Shown piece after piece: positions 1 through 7,087 of a DNA stretch of 9,764 nt. The DNA comes from Candidatus Acetothermia bacterium (GTDB lineage: Bacteria; Bipolaricaulota; Bipolaricaulia; Bipolaricaulales; Bipolaricaulaceae): the NCBI GenBank assembly GCA_011057175.1, contig DSBZ01000244.1, positions 1 to 9,764 of the forward strand, given 5' to 3'. The translations under genes were made by a program, and so were the position numbers. Numbering within the stretch: the first letter of the stretch is position 1; each line of letters starts with the position of its first letter. The notes below the pieces were generated by a model. It was given only the letters and a program-made list of their open reading frames with translations. It was not told the origin of the DNA and ran no database searches.

Positions 1-1
1 C

Positions 2-1141
2 GTACTGGGGACTGCCCACGATCCAATAAGGCATGGTCAGCGTTCCGTCAGCCAGGAACGTTAGGCCAGCTCGGACCTTCCTGGCAACGGCAACTGCCAT
101 GTTCAGGTACTCTTGCTTCCCAGATGTCCGCCATAACCAGAGGAGAAGTCGACCGTTCGCCGAAAGCCCATTGTAGGGAACCGGGAAGCCGCTGCACCAG
201 AAGGCGCCCGATGGCTCGAAGATGAGGAATGCGCCCTCCTCGTCTTCCCTCCAAGAGGCGGCGTAATCCGCGAGGCTTTCCTCCATGGCCTTGACGTATG
301 CGATGGCAGTCTCTCGGTACTCGTCAAGACCGGACGTCCGAAAGACCAAGTCAGCGAACCTGAGGAAGGGTACCGCAATGATCGGCGTGTGGAGCTCGTG
401 CAGCACAACGGTGTAGGTTTGCGAGAGGTGATAGATCCCCGGAGCCGGCGGCGAGGTACCGAGGACCCGCACACGAATCCAACTCTCCGGGCACAACTGA
501 GCGTTCACAACCCCCTCAACGGTATCAAGAGATAGATTGTCGAATCGTTCCACCACCGGCTCCGACCGTCGGAAGTCGTTTCGGATGACCACCGTGAATC
601 GCGCGTTTCCCTCGGTGGGTACTTCCACCGTCGTGTGGTTGTTCCCTGCCCGGCGAACCCCCTGGACCTCGAGAGCCGGCTGGCCGTCTTCATCCGGGAG
701 TACCAGGGGAAGACCCAAAGTGTAGTACCCTCCCGTCTGCCAGCCCTTTCTCAGCTCTCCAAAGCTGTCCGGTCTGCCTGCGTGATCGTCGCGTGTCCGC
801 ATGACGTGGTCCGCATGCCTTGCGAAAATCTCAATGTAGCGGGTGTCGCCGGTCAACTCGAACATGTTGATGAGGGACTCCATGAACTGAGCTTGGTTCC
901 ACACGATGCGGCCCGTCAGGTTATCGTGGTAGAGCAAGTCCTCTCCGGACGACACGGCGGCAAGTAGACCATCGTATACCTGCACGGGGTCAGCGTGCGC
1001 CGCGACCTGCGGGGCTGTGTCGAGGGCTCTACTGCAGGCTGCCAAGAGCACTAGACAACCAGCGGCGAACAGGAAACCTATCAGCCGTAATCCTGTGGCA
1101 GGAAGGGTTCGTCTTTCCTTGGCCGTGCCGTCAAACCTCAT
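2..1141 (-). CDS. Lipoprotein with probable alpha/alpha-toroid carbohydrate-active fold, 3' end beyond window
   Basis: The frame from ATG at 1141 stays open for 380 codons to the left edge with no stop, so the gene is partial. A strong AGGAGG site lies 7 nt upstream of the ATG. Residues 8-11 are basic, 18-35 are hydrophobic, and LAAC with Cys36 followed by Ser forms a lipobox, so export and lipid anchoring are likely. Residues about 55-120 (WNQAQFMESLINMFELTGDTRYIEIF) and 320-380 (YNGLSANGRLLLWLW, then a TSGKQEYLNMA helix) look like the paired helices of alpha/alpha-toroid glycosidases, lyases and glucuronyl C5-epimerases. About 145-245 looks beta-rich, possibly an inserted sandwich domain. 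The start overlaps the upstream polymerase gene by 11 bases. Inference: an envelope enzyme that trims, cleaves or epimerises the operon's polysaccharide. The exact family is not recognised. Confidence 0.85.
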   Translation of the reverse strand, partial: MRFDGTAKERRTLPATGLRLIGFLFAAGCLVLLAACSRALDTAPQVAAHADPVQVYDGLLAAVSSGEDLLYHDNLTGRIVWNQAQFMESLINMFELTGDTRYIEIFARHADHVMRTRDDHAGRPDSFGELRKGWQTGGYYTLGLPLVLPDEDGQPALEVQGVRRAGNNHTTVEVPTEGNARFTVVIRNDFRRSEPVVERFDNLSLDTVEGVVNAQLCPESWIRVRVLGTSPPAPGIYHLSQTYTVVLHELHTPIIAVPFLRFADLVFRTSGLDEYRETAIAYVKAMEESLADYAASWREDEEGAFLIFEPSGAFWCSGFPVPYNGLSANGRLLLWLWRTSGKQEYLNMAVAVARKVRAGLTFLADGTLTMPYWIVGSPQY

Positions 1142-2468
1142 CGCGGAACCTCCTCTCTTGGGCGCAGGATCTGACTGACATCACGCGGATTGTAGGCTCC
1201 AGGTTCCTGGCAGGCATAAGCGTCGTCAGGAAACGACCAGAACCGCTCAGCAGAGCCAGGAACACAAACAGCATCCTGTTATCGTTGATGTCGCCTGAGA
1301 CAAGCGCGTTGAACAGCAGGAATGCCGTAGCCACAAGGAGGTACCTGGCGAGAAACCGGTCCCCTGCCCTACTGCGACGAAGGAAGTGAAGGCCCCGCTC
1401 GAACGCCACCCATATCATGGCTGCGAAGACGCCCGCCCCAATTAGCCCGGTCTCTGTGCCGAGCTCCAGGACGATGTTGTGCGGGTAGAGCCGGCCTCCG
1501 AACGCTCCTTGCGAGAGAGCAAAGGCACCGGTCCCGACGCCCCAAAGAGGCGAAGTCGCCCAGAGAGTCATCGCGGCGCTGAAGTACTCCAGTCGTGTTA
1601 GCGCTGAGATGCCACCTTCAGAGACCAGAACAAGCATCCTCTGCACAAGGGTGTTGGCGATCCTCTGCAGGATGCCTCCCACGACGAAAACGACCGCTAG
1701 TGCTGCCGTGCAGAAACGGAGCGTGAAACGCTCAACCCGAAGCACTGGAAGCAGTTGGAAGCCGGTGAAGACGAACAGAAGGAGGGCCAGCGCCAAGGCA
1801 GCGACAGGCCCGCGGGCCCCCGCCCTCGCAGCCGCTAGCAGCTGAACGCCTATCATCCCTAGGAGGACAACCTTCGCGGGGTGTCGACGTGTCAGCGGAA
1901 GAAGAAACGTGACCACGGTGATCAGTCCGAGTCCTGTGGCTCTCGCCAGTGCAATGTAGTTGCTTCCGAACGCCGTGACGAACCAGGCGGCTCCGGCGGT
2001 ACCCGTCCCAACAAGGGCGTCGATCGCCATTGCAGTGCCCACCGCAGCAACTGCCCACGTGAAGCGCTTCAGAGAGGGCTGGTCCGTGATGACCAACGCT
2101 GCCCCCCAGACAGCCCAACCTGTGAGCACGACGAACCGCACCGCCTTGTCGAAGCCGTATCCCGTGATCCCCGGATGGAGTACCCCCCCCAGCAGGCACA
2201 TGCAGAGGAGTATGAACAGCAGTAGCATCCGAACAGAAGCGCGCGGGACTCTTCGCCAGAGCCTTCCTCTGGCAAACCGACAGGCCAGCACGCTGAACGA
2301 CAGGAGGGCGAACAGAACAGTGATATCAACACGCGCTTGGACAGAAGCGAACCTGGGGTCTGCCTTGTAGTAGCCTGCGAACAGGAACAGCACAAACAAC
2401 CACTCCCCAGCGCAGCCGATGAGGTGCCAAAGCGGACGGCGCGCTGAAGCTCGGTCGGGGGCGGTCAT
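1131..2468 (-). CDS. O-antigen ligase/polymerase family membrane protein (Wzy/WaaL-like)
   Basis: A 445-residue polytopic inner-membrane protein with about a dozen hydrophobic segments. A loop near residues 214-221 (ARAGARGP) and the stretch at about 329-344 (PHNIVLELGTETGLIG) match the Wzy_C/O-antigen ligase signature, whose family members join lipid-linked glycans into polymers or move them to an acceptor on the periplasmic side. The ATG at 2468 is chosen because GGAGG lies 7 nt upstream and the flippase stop overlaps it as ATGA. The same frame runs open a further 176 codons upstream, but those codons lie inside the flippase gene and are rich in Arg, Gly and Cys, unlike a real domain. Polymerase and ligase cannot be told apart by sequence. 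An eight-G run lies at codons 93-96. Confidence 0.9.
   Translation of the reverse strand: MTAPDRASARRPLWHLIGCAGEWLFVLFLFAGYYKADPRFASVQARVDITVLFALLSFSVLACRFARGRLWRRVPRASVRMLLLFILLCMCLLGGVLHPGITGYGFDKAVRFVVLTGWAVWGAALVITDQPSLKRFTWAVAAVGTAMAIDALVGTGTAGAAWFVTAFGSNYIALARATGLGLITVVTFLLPLTRRHPAKVVLLGMIGVQLLAAARAGARGPVAALALALLLFVFTGFQLLPVLRVERFTLRFCTAALAVVFVVGGILQRIANTLVQRMLVLVSEGGISALTRLEYFSAAMTLWATSPLWGVGTGAFALSQGAFGGRLYPHNIVLELGTETGLIGAGVFAAMIWVAFERGLHFLRRSRAGDRFLARYLLVATAFLLFNALVSGDINDNRMLFVFLALLSGSGRFLTTLMPARNLEPTIRVMSVRSCAQERRFRDEV
1149..1154 (-). promoter_or_regulatory. Ribosome binding site for the lipoprotein gene
   Basis: A perfect AGGAGG on the minus strand lies 7 nt before the ATG at 1141, inside the 3' end of the upstream polymerase gene. 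It fixes the start of the open-ended lipoprotein gene and is the best evidence that this reading frame is translated. Confidence 0.85.
2183..2190 (-). repeat. Poly-G tract (8 G) in the polymerase/ligase gene
   Basis: Eight consecutive G on the coding strand span codons 93-96 (Leu-Gly-Gly-Val), near the start of the gene. A one-base slip would shift the frame and remove most of the protein. Whether it varies in the population cannot be seen here. Confidence 0.6.
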
Positions 2469-3784
2469 CTCGGTGCCTCCGTATGCCGCATGTGATGGTA
2501 CCTCAGCGCGCGCATTGCGAAGCCGAACAGCGCCAGGTAGGAAACCAGCATCGCCGCGGCGTAGGCTCCAACAGCTAGGACGTCCGGCAGGTTGGCGAAC
2601 CTGGCTGCCAGCAGGGCTGCCACTACGAGCACGAGACGCAGCCCATCCCAAGCCAGGTACAGGTCCTGGCGTTCCAGGACGTTGAGCGTATGGGCCAGCG
2701 GTATGACGGCGAAGCGGACTGCGAACATCAGCCCCATGACCTGTACGTACCGCCCGGCAGGCACCCACCCCGGCCCAAAGACTGCGCCGAAGAGCCATGG
2801 CGCAAGCGCACAGATCACAGCTACCGGAAGTCCCCCCAGTACGGCGAGCCGCTTCGCAAGACGGAAGAAGAGGCGCTTGACGGCCCTTGGTTGGTCGCGG
2901 GACATCTGCGCTGCTTCCCCAAAGAACACCTGTGCAACTGAGTCCACAACGATGTTCAGTGGAGCCGCTATTGCCCTCTGCCCCAGGGCGAACCACCCCG
3001 CGACCTCAGCTCCGTAGAAAGCAGCAAGCAGGAGCTGCGGCAACTGCAGGCCGAGCGCATCGAGGAGACCCGCCCAACTTAAGAGGAGAGGAAACCGACG
3101 AAAGCGCCTAGCAGCTTGCCTCATGGGCGCGAGGCCCACGGCGGACAACGCTGCACGGTCTCTCTTCCAAGCAGATAACCCCAACGAGGCACTGCCTGCG
3201 GTCTCTCCTGTCAGCTGGCCAAGCAGAAGGCCCAGCGCTCCTCCGGTCAAGGCTCCCGCTCCCACCTGAACCACGGCACGACCTACTCCTCGGCTAATGC
3301 GCGTCCGGGAAATCCGGGGGAAGTCGCGCTTGCGCACTGCCCAGTAGTTGAGAATCTGGTAGGTTCCGGCGCCAAGTATGCCCAGAGGAAAGAGCCAGAG
3401 GTACGGGCCCAGTTCGGGGGCATTGGCCCAGGAAACGAGTTGCCTTCCCGTGAAGCCTATGGCCACGGAGATGAGCCCGGTCATCCCCAGAAGGACAACA
3501 AAGCACAGGGCGACGATATTTGCCGCCACGCCATCTTCTTCCGGTAGCGGAATGGCGTACTCGTACCGCAGCGAGGCCACAACCGTTACGATCCCGAGGA
3601 TCGAAGCGTAGACGCCGAAGACCCCGAAGTCATCTGGTGTGTAGAGGCGGGTGAGAACTGGGGATACGAGAACCGTGATCCCCTGCCCGAAAGCGGCCCC
3701 TCCGGCAAGTACTGTGACACTTCGCCCGAATCTCCCTCCCGGGATGAACCGTCGCAAGGGCTGCAATGAGCCGCGAAGCCTCAT
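2465..3784 (-). CDS. wzx: Wzx-like polysaccharide flippase (MVF/oligosaccharidyl-lipid superfamily)
   Basis: A 439-residue polytopic membrane protein predicted to flip lipid-linked repeat units across the inner membrane. The N-terminal region is characteristic of lipopolysaccharide biosynthesis flippases: an amphipathic start, a first helix of VLAGGAAFGQ type, SPVLTRLYTPDDFG at about residues 41-54, then SLRYEYAIPLPEED at 71-84. Repeated hydrophobic segments follow to the C-terminus. The ATG at 3784 overlaps the upstream remnant's stop as ATGA, the junction type used throughout this operon. A TTG at 3802 would add six residues; neither start has a strong Shine-Dalgarno, so translation may rely on coupling to the upstream frame, which is now a short remnant. 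The stop overlaps the polymerase start as ATGA. Confidence 0.9.
   Translation of the reverse strand: MRLRGSLQPLRRFIPGGRFGRSVTVLAGGAAFGQGITVLVSPVLTRLYTPDDFGVFGVYASILGIVTVVASLRYEYAIPLPEEDGVAANIVALCFVVLLGMTGLISVAIGFTGRQLVSWANAPELGPYLWLFPLGILGAGTYQILNYWAVRKRDFPRISRTRISRGVGRAVVQVGAGALTGGALGLLLGQLTGETAGSASLGLSAWKRDRAALSAVGLAPMRQAARRFRRFPLLLSWAGLLDALGLQLPQLLLAAFYGAEVAGWFALGQRAIAAPLNIVVDSVAQVFFGEAAQMSRDQPRAVKRLFFRLAKRLAVLGGLPVAVICALAPWLFGAVFGPGWVPAGRYVQVMGLMFAVRFAVIPLAHTLNVLERQDLYLAWDGLRLVLVVAALLAARFANLPDVLAVGAYAAAMLVSYLALFGFAMRALRYHHMRHTEAPR
2476..2480 (-). promoter_or_regulatory. Ribosome binding site that decides the start of the polymerase/ligase
   Basis: GGAGG on the minus strand is 7 nt upstream of the ATG at 2468. 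It lies within the last codons of the flippase gene. With the ATGA overlap it supports a 445-residue product over the 621-residue open frame. Confidence 0.75.
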
Positions 3785-3870
3785 CTCACGAAGATTTGCC
3801 AATCCCTGTCGGCATGCGGGGCGAGCTTGATGAACTGGGGGCGGGCGCCGACGATGTTGGCTAGCTTCAT
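3781..3870 (-). pseudogene. Remnant of a WecB/WbpI-type UDP-GlcNAc 2-epimerase (29 codons)
   Basis: The frame begins MKLANIVGARPQFIKLAP, the nucleotide-binding N-terminus of non-hydrolysing UDP-GlcNAc 2-epimerases, which usually have about 360-380 residues. After KLAP only HADRDWQIFVR and TGA follow. This looks like a deletion joining the first 18 codons to a tail, which may come from the same gene or from another lost gene such as a glycosyltransferase. The product cannot be a functional epimerase. Its stop overlaps the flippase start as ATGA, so the short frame may still matter for translational coupling. The ATG is supplied by the last unit of the heptamer array. In WbpA-B-D-E-I pathways this epimerase turns the gluco sugar into the manno form. 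Assembly collapse is an alternative explanation. Confidence 0.75.
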
Positions 3871-4014
3871 GGTCCGTGGTCCATGGTCCATGGTCTGTGA
3901 TCCATGGTCAGGGGTGCGGAGTCCGGAGTCGGGAGCCGATGGGCCCTGGTGCGTGGTCCAGAGTCCGTGGTCCGTGGTCCGAGGTTGGGAGTTGGGAGTC
4001 CGGTTGTCATGGTC
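3867..4014 (-). repeat. 8-bp direct repeats GACCATGA bounding the heptamer array
   Basis: GACCATGA occurs at 4007-4014 and again at 3867-3874, 140 bp apart. The first copy contains the TGA stop (4007-4009) of the aminotransferase remnant; the second contains the ATG start (3868-3870) of the epimerase remnant. Merging the two copies gives a single ATGA stop/start overlap. The pattern fits either expansion of a junction heptamer or an insertion with target duplication. Confidence 0.8.
3868..4014 (-). repeat. Tandem array of 21 degenerate heptamers
   Basis: Read on the minus strand from 4014 to 3868, the sequence divides without slippage into 21 units of 7 bp. Two main variants occur, GACCAYG and GACTCCN, with minor ones such as CACCAGG and GCCCATC. 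The four units at the 3868 end are nearly identical (GACCATG, GACCATG, GACCACG, GACCATG) and the middle is more diverged. Because 7 is not a multiple of 3, three units make a 21-bp, 7-residue peptide period (for example PDHGSQT then MDHGPRT). The array lies exactly between the aminotransferase remnant and the epimerase remnant. It resembles in kind the short tandemly repeated heptamers known from cyanobacteria, but the function and relationship are unknown. Confidence 0.9.
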
Positions 4015-4294
4015 GGGTGGTTGGGCTGAAGAAGGATCGGATGGACTCGGCGACGTACGTCTGCTCATCGTGGGTGAGCTCAGGGAACATGGGGAGGGAG
4101 AGGGCCTCTTGGCTCGCACACAGGGAGATCGCCCGGCTTGTACCCCAGGTGCGCGAAGCACTGCTGCAGGTGGAGCGGAAGCGGATAGTACACCTCGGTC
4201 CCGATCCCCTGCGCCTTGAGGTCCTCGCGCAGGGCGTCACGCCGCGCGCCGCCCAAGGTGCGACCTCGTAGTTGTGCAGGGCATATTCTACCAA
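4007..4294 (-). pseudogene. Decayed C-terminal fragment of a second DegT-family aminotransferase
   Basis: Pieces in two frames together match the C-terminal quarter of a WbpE-like aminotransferase. Frame one gives YALHNYEV; the second frame (4113-4259, 49 codons) gives [18 protein letters not shown] and [12 protein letters not shown]; frame one resumes at 4111 with [20 protein letters not shown] one-base loss near 4262 (GAGGTCGCACC where EVRT would need GAGGTCCGCACC) and a gap of about 8 bases near 4112 add up to 9, so the original frame returns and a 95-codon frame stays open with a scrambled middle. The PLP-lysine half is absent. The matching end of the intact upstream gene ([17 protein letters not shown]) is clearly diverged, so this is a distinct paralogue and not a recent copy. 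A peptide could still be made from TTG at 4294. Confidence 0.8.
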
Positions 4295-4303
4295 CAGGAT
4301 CCG

Positions 4304-4310
4304 CCTCCTT
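4304..4310 (-). promoter_or_regulatory. Orphan ribosome binding site at the head of the scar
   Basis: AAGGAGG on the minus strand overlaps the TAA stop of the intact aminotransferase (4309-4311) and lies 9 nt before a TTG at 4294. It most likely served a downstream gene whose body has been deleted. It now precedes only the decayed aminotransferase fragment. Confidence 0.6.
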
Positions 4311-5445
4311 ATACCCGCTGGTCGATGAGCATGCGCAGTTCTTGGACGACGTAGTCCTGCTGAACCTCGGTCAGCTCGGGGTACATCGGAAGTGAGAGAA
4401 CCTCGGAGGCAAGCTCCTCAGCAACCGGGAACTCCCCTGCCTTGTGCCCAAAGCTTCTGTAGGCTGGTTGGAGGTGAAGTGGGAGTGGGTAATGCACTCC
4501 TGCAGAGATCCCCCGATCAGCCAATCGCCTGAGAACCTCGTCGCGGTTCTTGACACAGACAACGAAAAGGTGGTATACGTGCTCCTTCTCCGCGGCTGGC
4601 GCGAGCATTCGCACTCCCTCCACATCCGACAGGAGATCTCTGTATCTTGCGGCAACCTGCTCGCGTCGGCGATTCCACTCCTCGAGATGGCCAAGCTTCA
4701 CATTGAGAATCGCCGCCTGAAGCGTATCCAACCGGCTGTTGTACCCTTCGATCCTGTGCACGTACTTCTCGGTCCGCCCGTGGTCGCGCAAGATCCGCGC
4801 CTTCTTCGCCAGTGCGTCGTCATTTGTCACGACAGCGCCCGCATCTCCGTAGGCACCCAAGTTCTTGCCCGGGTAGAAGCTGAAGCACGCCAGTGTCCCG
4901 ATGCTGCCCACCCGGCGGCCGTCGTCGCGCGCTCCATGCGCCTGCGCGGCGTCCTCGACTACTGCGATGCCGTGTCGGTCTGCGATATCCAGGATTGAGC
5001 TCATGTTCGCCGGGCGGCCGTACAGATGCACGGGGATGACCGCCTTGGTGCGCGGGGTGATCGCTGACCTGAACGCTTCCGGGTCGAGGTTGCCTGTGTC
5101 CCGCTGAACGTCAGCAAACAGCGGACGTGCCCCCGTGGCTGTGACAGCTTCCGACGTTGCAATGAACGTGAACGCGGGAACAACCACTTCGTCCCCTCGA
5201 CCCACCCCAAGCGCTTTCAGTGCCAGGAACAGCGCATCGGTCCCATTGCCCACCCCGACCGCAGACTTCGCTTCGCAGAACGCTGCAAACCGCTCCTCGA
5301 ACCGCCGTACGGGCTCTCCACCGATGAACCGGGCCCGGTTCAGGACTCCGCGGATCGCTGCGTCGATCTCCTCGCGAATGCTCTGGTACTGCGCCCGAAG
5401 GTCCACGAGCGGTACCTGGTTCTCTTCCTTCCCTTCCACGCTCAC
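4309..5445 (-). CDS. DegT/DnrJ/EryC1 PLP-dependent sugar-nucleotide aminotransferase (WbpE-like)
   Basis: A 378-residue cytosolic fold-type I aminotransferase that would convert a UDP-3-keto sugar to the 3-amino sugar, normally with glutamate as donor. Visible motifs are [10 protein letters not shown] near the N-terminus, the phosphate-binding [11 protein letters not shown] at 67-77, [10 protein letters not shown] at 163-172 with the cofactor-contacting Asp165, and [16 protein letters not shown] with the likely Schiff-base Lys194. The C-terminus carries [12 protein letters not shown] and [10 protein letters not shown]. The length is normal for the family. The GTG at 5445 is taken as the start because it overlaps the acyltransferase TGA as GTGA and GGGGGT lies 5 nt upstream. 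Its place after the Gfo/Idh and acyltransferase genes supports the C3 amination role; other DegT activities such as C4 amination are possible. Confidence 0.9.
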   Translation of the reverse strand: MSVEGKEENQVPLVDLRAQYQSIREEIDAAIRGVLNRARFIGGEPVRRFEERFAAFCEAKSAVGVGNGTDALFLALKALGVGRGDEVVVPAFTFIATSEAVTATGARPLFADVQRDTGNLDPEAFRSAITPRTKAVIPVHLYGRPANMSSILDIADRHGIAVVEDAAQAHGARDDGRRVGSIGTLACFSFYPGKNLGAYGDAGAVVTNDDALAKKARILRDHGRTEKYVHRIEGYNSRLDTLQAAILNVKLGHLEEWNRRREQVAARYRDLLSDVEGVRMLAPAAEKEHVYHLFVVCVKNRDEVLRRLADRGISAGVHYPLPLHLQPAYRSFGHKAGEFPVAEELASEVLSLPMYPELTEVQQDYVVQELRMLIDQRV

Positions 5446-6095
5446 GCTTCACCCCCGTTTAGATACGGACGGACCGTTGGATCCCCAGGGTAGCGGAGTT
5501 CGCTCACCCTCTTCACCACCCGGGCTGGATTCCCCAGAACGACCGCTCCACTCGGTACATCCCTGGTCACCACCGCTCCAGCCCCGACTAGAGCGCCTTC
5601 TCCAATCCTCACCCCGGGCAGGATGGTAGAGTTCGCGCCGATCTTCGCTCCGGCGCCGATCCGTGGTCCCTCGAGTCGCTCCTTCGCCTGGTGGCCAAGC
5701 GGGAATCTCGCGTTTGTCAAGACCACGCAGGGGCCGATCCATGCCCCCTCACCCAGCTCACTGAACTCGGGGATAAACGCATGCGAGTGAATCCTGACTC
5801 GATCTGCTATACGCACGTAGTGCTCGACACATGAGTGGGTGCCGATGCTAACGTAGTGCCCGATCTCGTTGTCCTCGCGGACAACGACACCGTGGCCTGT
5901 CTGGAAGAAGTCCCCGATCCGGTTGCCTGAGTAGATGACGGTATGGGAGCGCAATATCGCTCCTCTACCGACACGAGTCGGACTTGCCGGGGACAGTCGC
6001 CCTTTGGGCGGCACGCCCACAAGGACGTACTCGCCTATGTCGGGGTCGTCTTGGAACACCACGCCCTCGTAAATCCTGGCGGTTGCTGCAATCAT
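5442..6095 (-). CDS. Left-handed beta-helix sugar N-acyltransferase (WbpD-like)
   Basis: A 217-residue hexapeptide-repeat protein. Imperfect [LIV]-G-x4 repeats fill about residues 5-185, ending with [16 protein letters not shown], the usual cap of left-handed beta-helix acetyltransferases. VLTNARFP at about 125-132 sits where WbpD/WlbB-type enzymes have a similar TN-x-x-[FY]P loop. The predicted role is acetyl transfer from acetyl-CoA to the 3-amino group made by the neighbouring aminotransferase, giving a 3-acetamido sugar nucleotide. The ATG at 6095 overlaps the oxidoreductase stop as ATGA; only a weak G-rich Shine-Dalgarno precedes it. The N-terminal 40 residues ([19 protein letters not shown]) are less typical. 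The specificity, including formyl or O-acyl transfer, is not settled by sequence. Confidence 0.85.
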   Translation of the reverse strand: MIAATARIYEGVVFQDDPDIGEYVLVGVPPKGRLSPASPTRVGRGAILRSHTVIYSGNRIGDFFQTGHGVVVREDNEIGHYVSIGTHSCVEHYVRIADRVRIHSHAFIPEFSELGEGAWIGPCVVLTNARFPLGHQAKERLEGPRIGAGAKIGANSTILPGVRIGEGALVGAGAVVTRDVPSGAVVLGNPARVVKRVSELRYPGDPTVRPYLNGGEA

Positions 6096-7087
6096 CCTGC
6101 CCGCCCTCGCAGAGCAGCCTGCGCTGCCTCAAGCACGCGCACGACCCTGAGGCCGGCCTCTCCGTCGCTCCTGGGGAAACTTCCGGTCTGGATGGCCTTC
6201 ACGAAGTCGGCGCACGCAAGGCGAAGCGGCTCCTGGCTGGGGATCCTCGGCGCCACAACCTCTCCACTGCGAAGTGTGAGAAACTCGCCGTAGCTCTCAT
6301 ACCTCTCGGGACGGTCGAATCCCTTGTCGTACAGCTTGAGCCGTTCCTCCGATGTGACATCGTCAAAGACGGCCATCTTCTTGCTTCCAACCACCGTGAC
6401 CAGGCGAACCTTGCGGGGGTCAAGCCAGCTCACATGCACGTGGCCAATCGCCCCGCTCGGGAACCGCAGGGTGATGAACACGACATCCTCGATCCCGGGT
6501 TGAAGATAGGCTCCACCAGTTGCGGTGATCTCGGCTGGCTCCTCTCCCAGCAGACGCAGAAGGATGGATACATCGTGCGGCGCCAGGTTCCAGAGGGCAT
6601 TGACGTCCTGTCTCACAATCCCCAGGCTGAGCCGCTGCGACGAGATGTAATGCACCTGCCCAACCCCCCCAGAACGGATCAACATCTCCATGTGCTGGAC
6701 TGCAGGGTGGTAGTCGAAGGTGTGGTCTACCATCAGAACCCGGCCACGGGCGCGCGCCAGTTCGACCAGCTCCTCGGCCTCGCTCGAGGTGAGCGCAAGA
6801 GGTTTCTCGACGAAGACGTGTTTCTCGTGCTCGAGCGCCGCCTTGGCCAGAGCGAAGTGGCTGCTCGCGGGTGTGGTGATGGCCACCGCGTCGATGTCAG
6901 GATTGGCGAACACAACAACCGGATTCTGAGACCGTCGCGCGTGAGGCCATCGGCTGGCTGCCACCTCTAGACGCTTCGGGTCCACATCGCAAACCTCGGC
7001 TAGCTCCGCGCCCTCCAGTTGGCTGAGATTCCGCGCAATGTTGGGCCCCCAGTAGCCCAACCCAATCACAGCAGCACGGACTGTCAT
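6092..7087 (-). CDS. Gfo/Idh/MocA NAD-dependent sugar-nucleotide dehydrogenase (WbpB-like)
   Basis: A 331-residue two-domain oxidoreductase. The N-terminal Rossmann fold has [12 protein letters not shown] at 9-20 and an acidic CDVDP strand end at 33-37. The conserved EKP motif is at 94-96 with Lys95, and [11 protein letters not shown] at 167-177 supplies the likely catalytic His171. The C-terminal domain carries [16 protein letters not shown] and [10 protein letters not shown] segments typical of the GYWGPN subgroup found beside DegT and acyltransferase genes. The predicted reaction is oxidation of C3 of a UDP-uronic acid to the 3-keto form that the aminotransferase uses. The start at 7087 overlaps the preceding stop as ATGA and has AAGGAGG 4 nt upstream. 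UDP-GlcNAcA or UDP-GlcA could be the substrate. Confidence 0.88.
   Translation of the reverse strand: MTVRAAVIGLGYWGPNIARNLSQLEGAELAEVCDVDPKRLEVAASRWPHARRSQNPVVVFANPDIDAVAITTPASSHFALAKAALEHEKHVFVEKPLALTSSEAEELVELARARGRVLMVDHTFDYHPAVQHMEMLIRSGGVGQVHYISSQRLSLGIVRQDVNALWNLAPHDVSILLRLLGEEPAEITATGGAYLQPGIEDVVFITLRFPSGAIGHVHVSWLDPRKVRLVTVVGSKKMAVFDDVTSEERLKLYDKGFDRPERYESYGEFLTLRSGEVVAPRIPSQEPLRLACADFVKAIQTGSFPRSDGEAGLRVVRVLEAAQAALRGRAG

Noticed and set aside
48..693. Several short minus-strand frames at the left edge
   Set aside because: They are shifted-frame shadows of the lipoprotein gene, which is open over all of 2-1141.
2469..2996. N-terminal extension of the polymerase/ligase to 621 residues
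   Set aside because: It lies wholly inside the flippase gene, has Arg/Gly/Cys-rich composition and no motif, while GGAGG and the ATGA overlap support ATG at 2468.
3868..3905. Rho-independent terminator from the GGTCC/CCATGG palindromes
   Set aside because: The small palindromes come from the heptamer sequence itself and no T-run follows; the operon continues downstream.
3868..4014. CRISPR array
   Set aside because: The units are contiguous 7-mers with no spacers and no cas genes nearby.
3781..4161. A 126-codon minus-strand frame running through the heptamer array into the epimerase stub
   Set aside because: The part upstream of 3870 is out of frame with the aminotransferase remnant and then only translated repeat (7-residue period). 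It is better described as repeat plus stub; a real repeat protein cannot be fully excluded.
5984..6970. A 328-codon plus-strand frame antisense to the oxidoreductase
   Set aside because: No recognisable domain, no good ribosome site, and the opposite strand encodes a complete Gfo/Idh protein; long antisense frames are common in GC-rich DNA.
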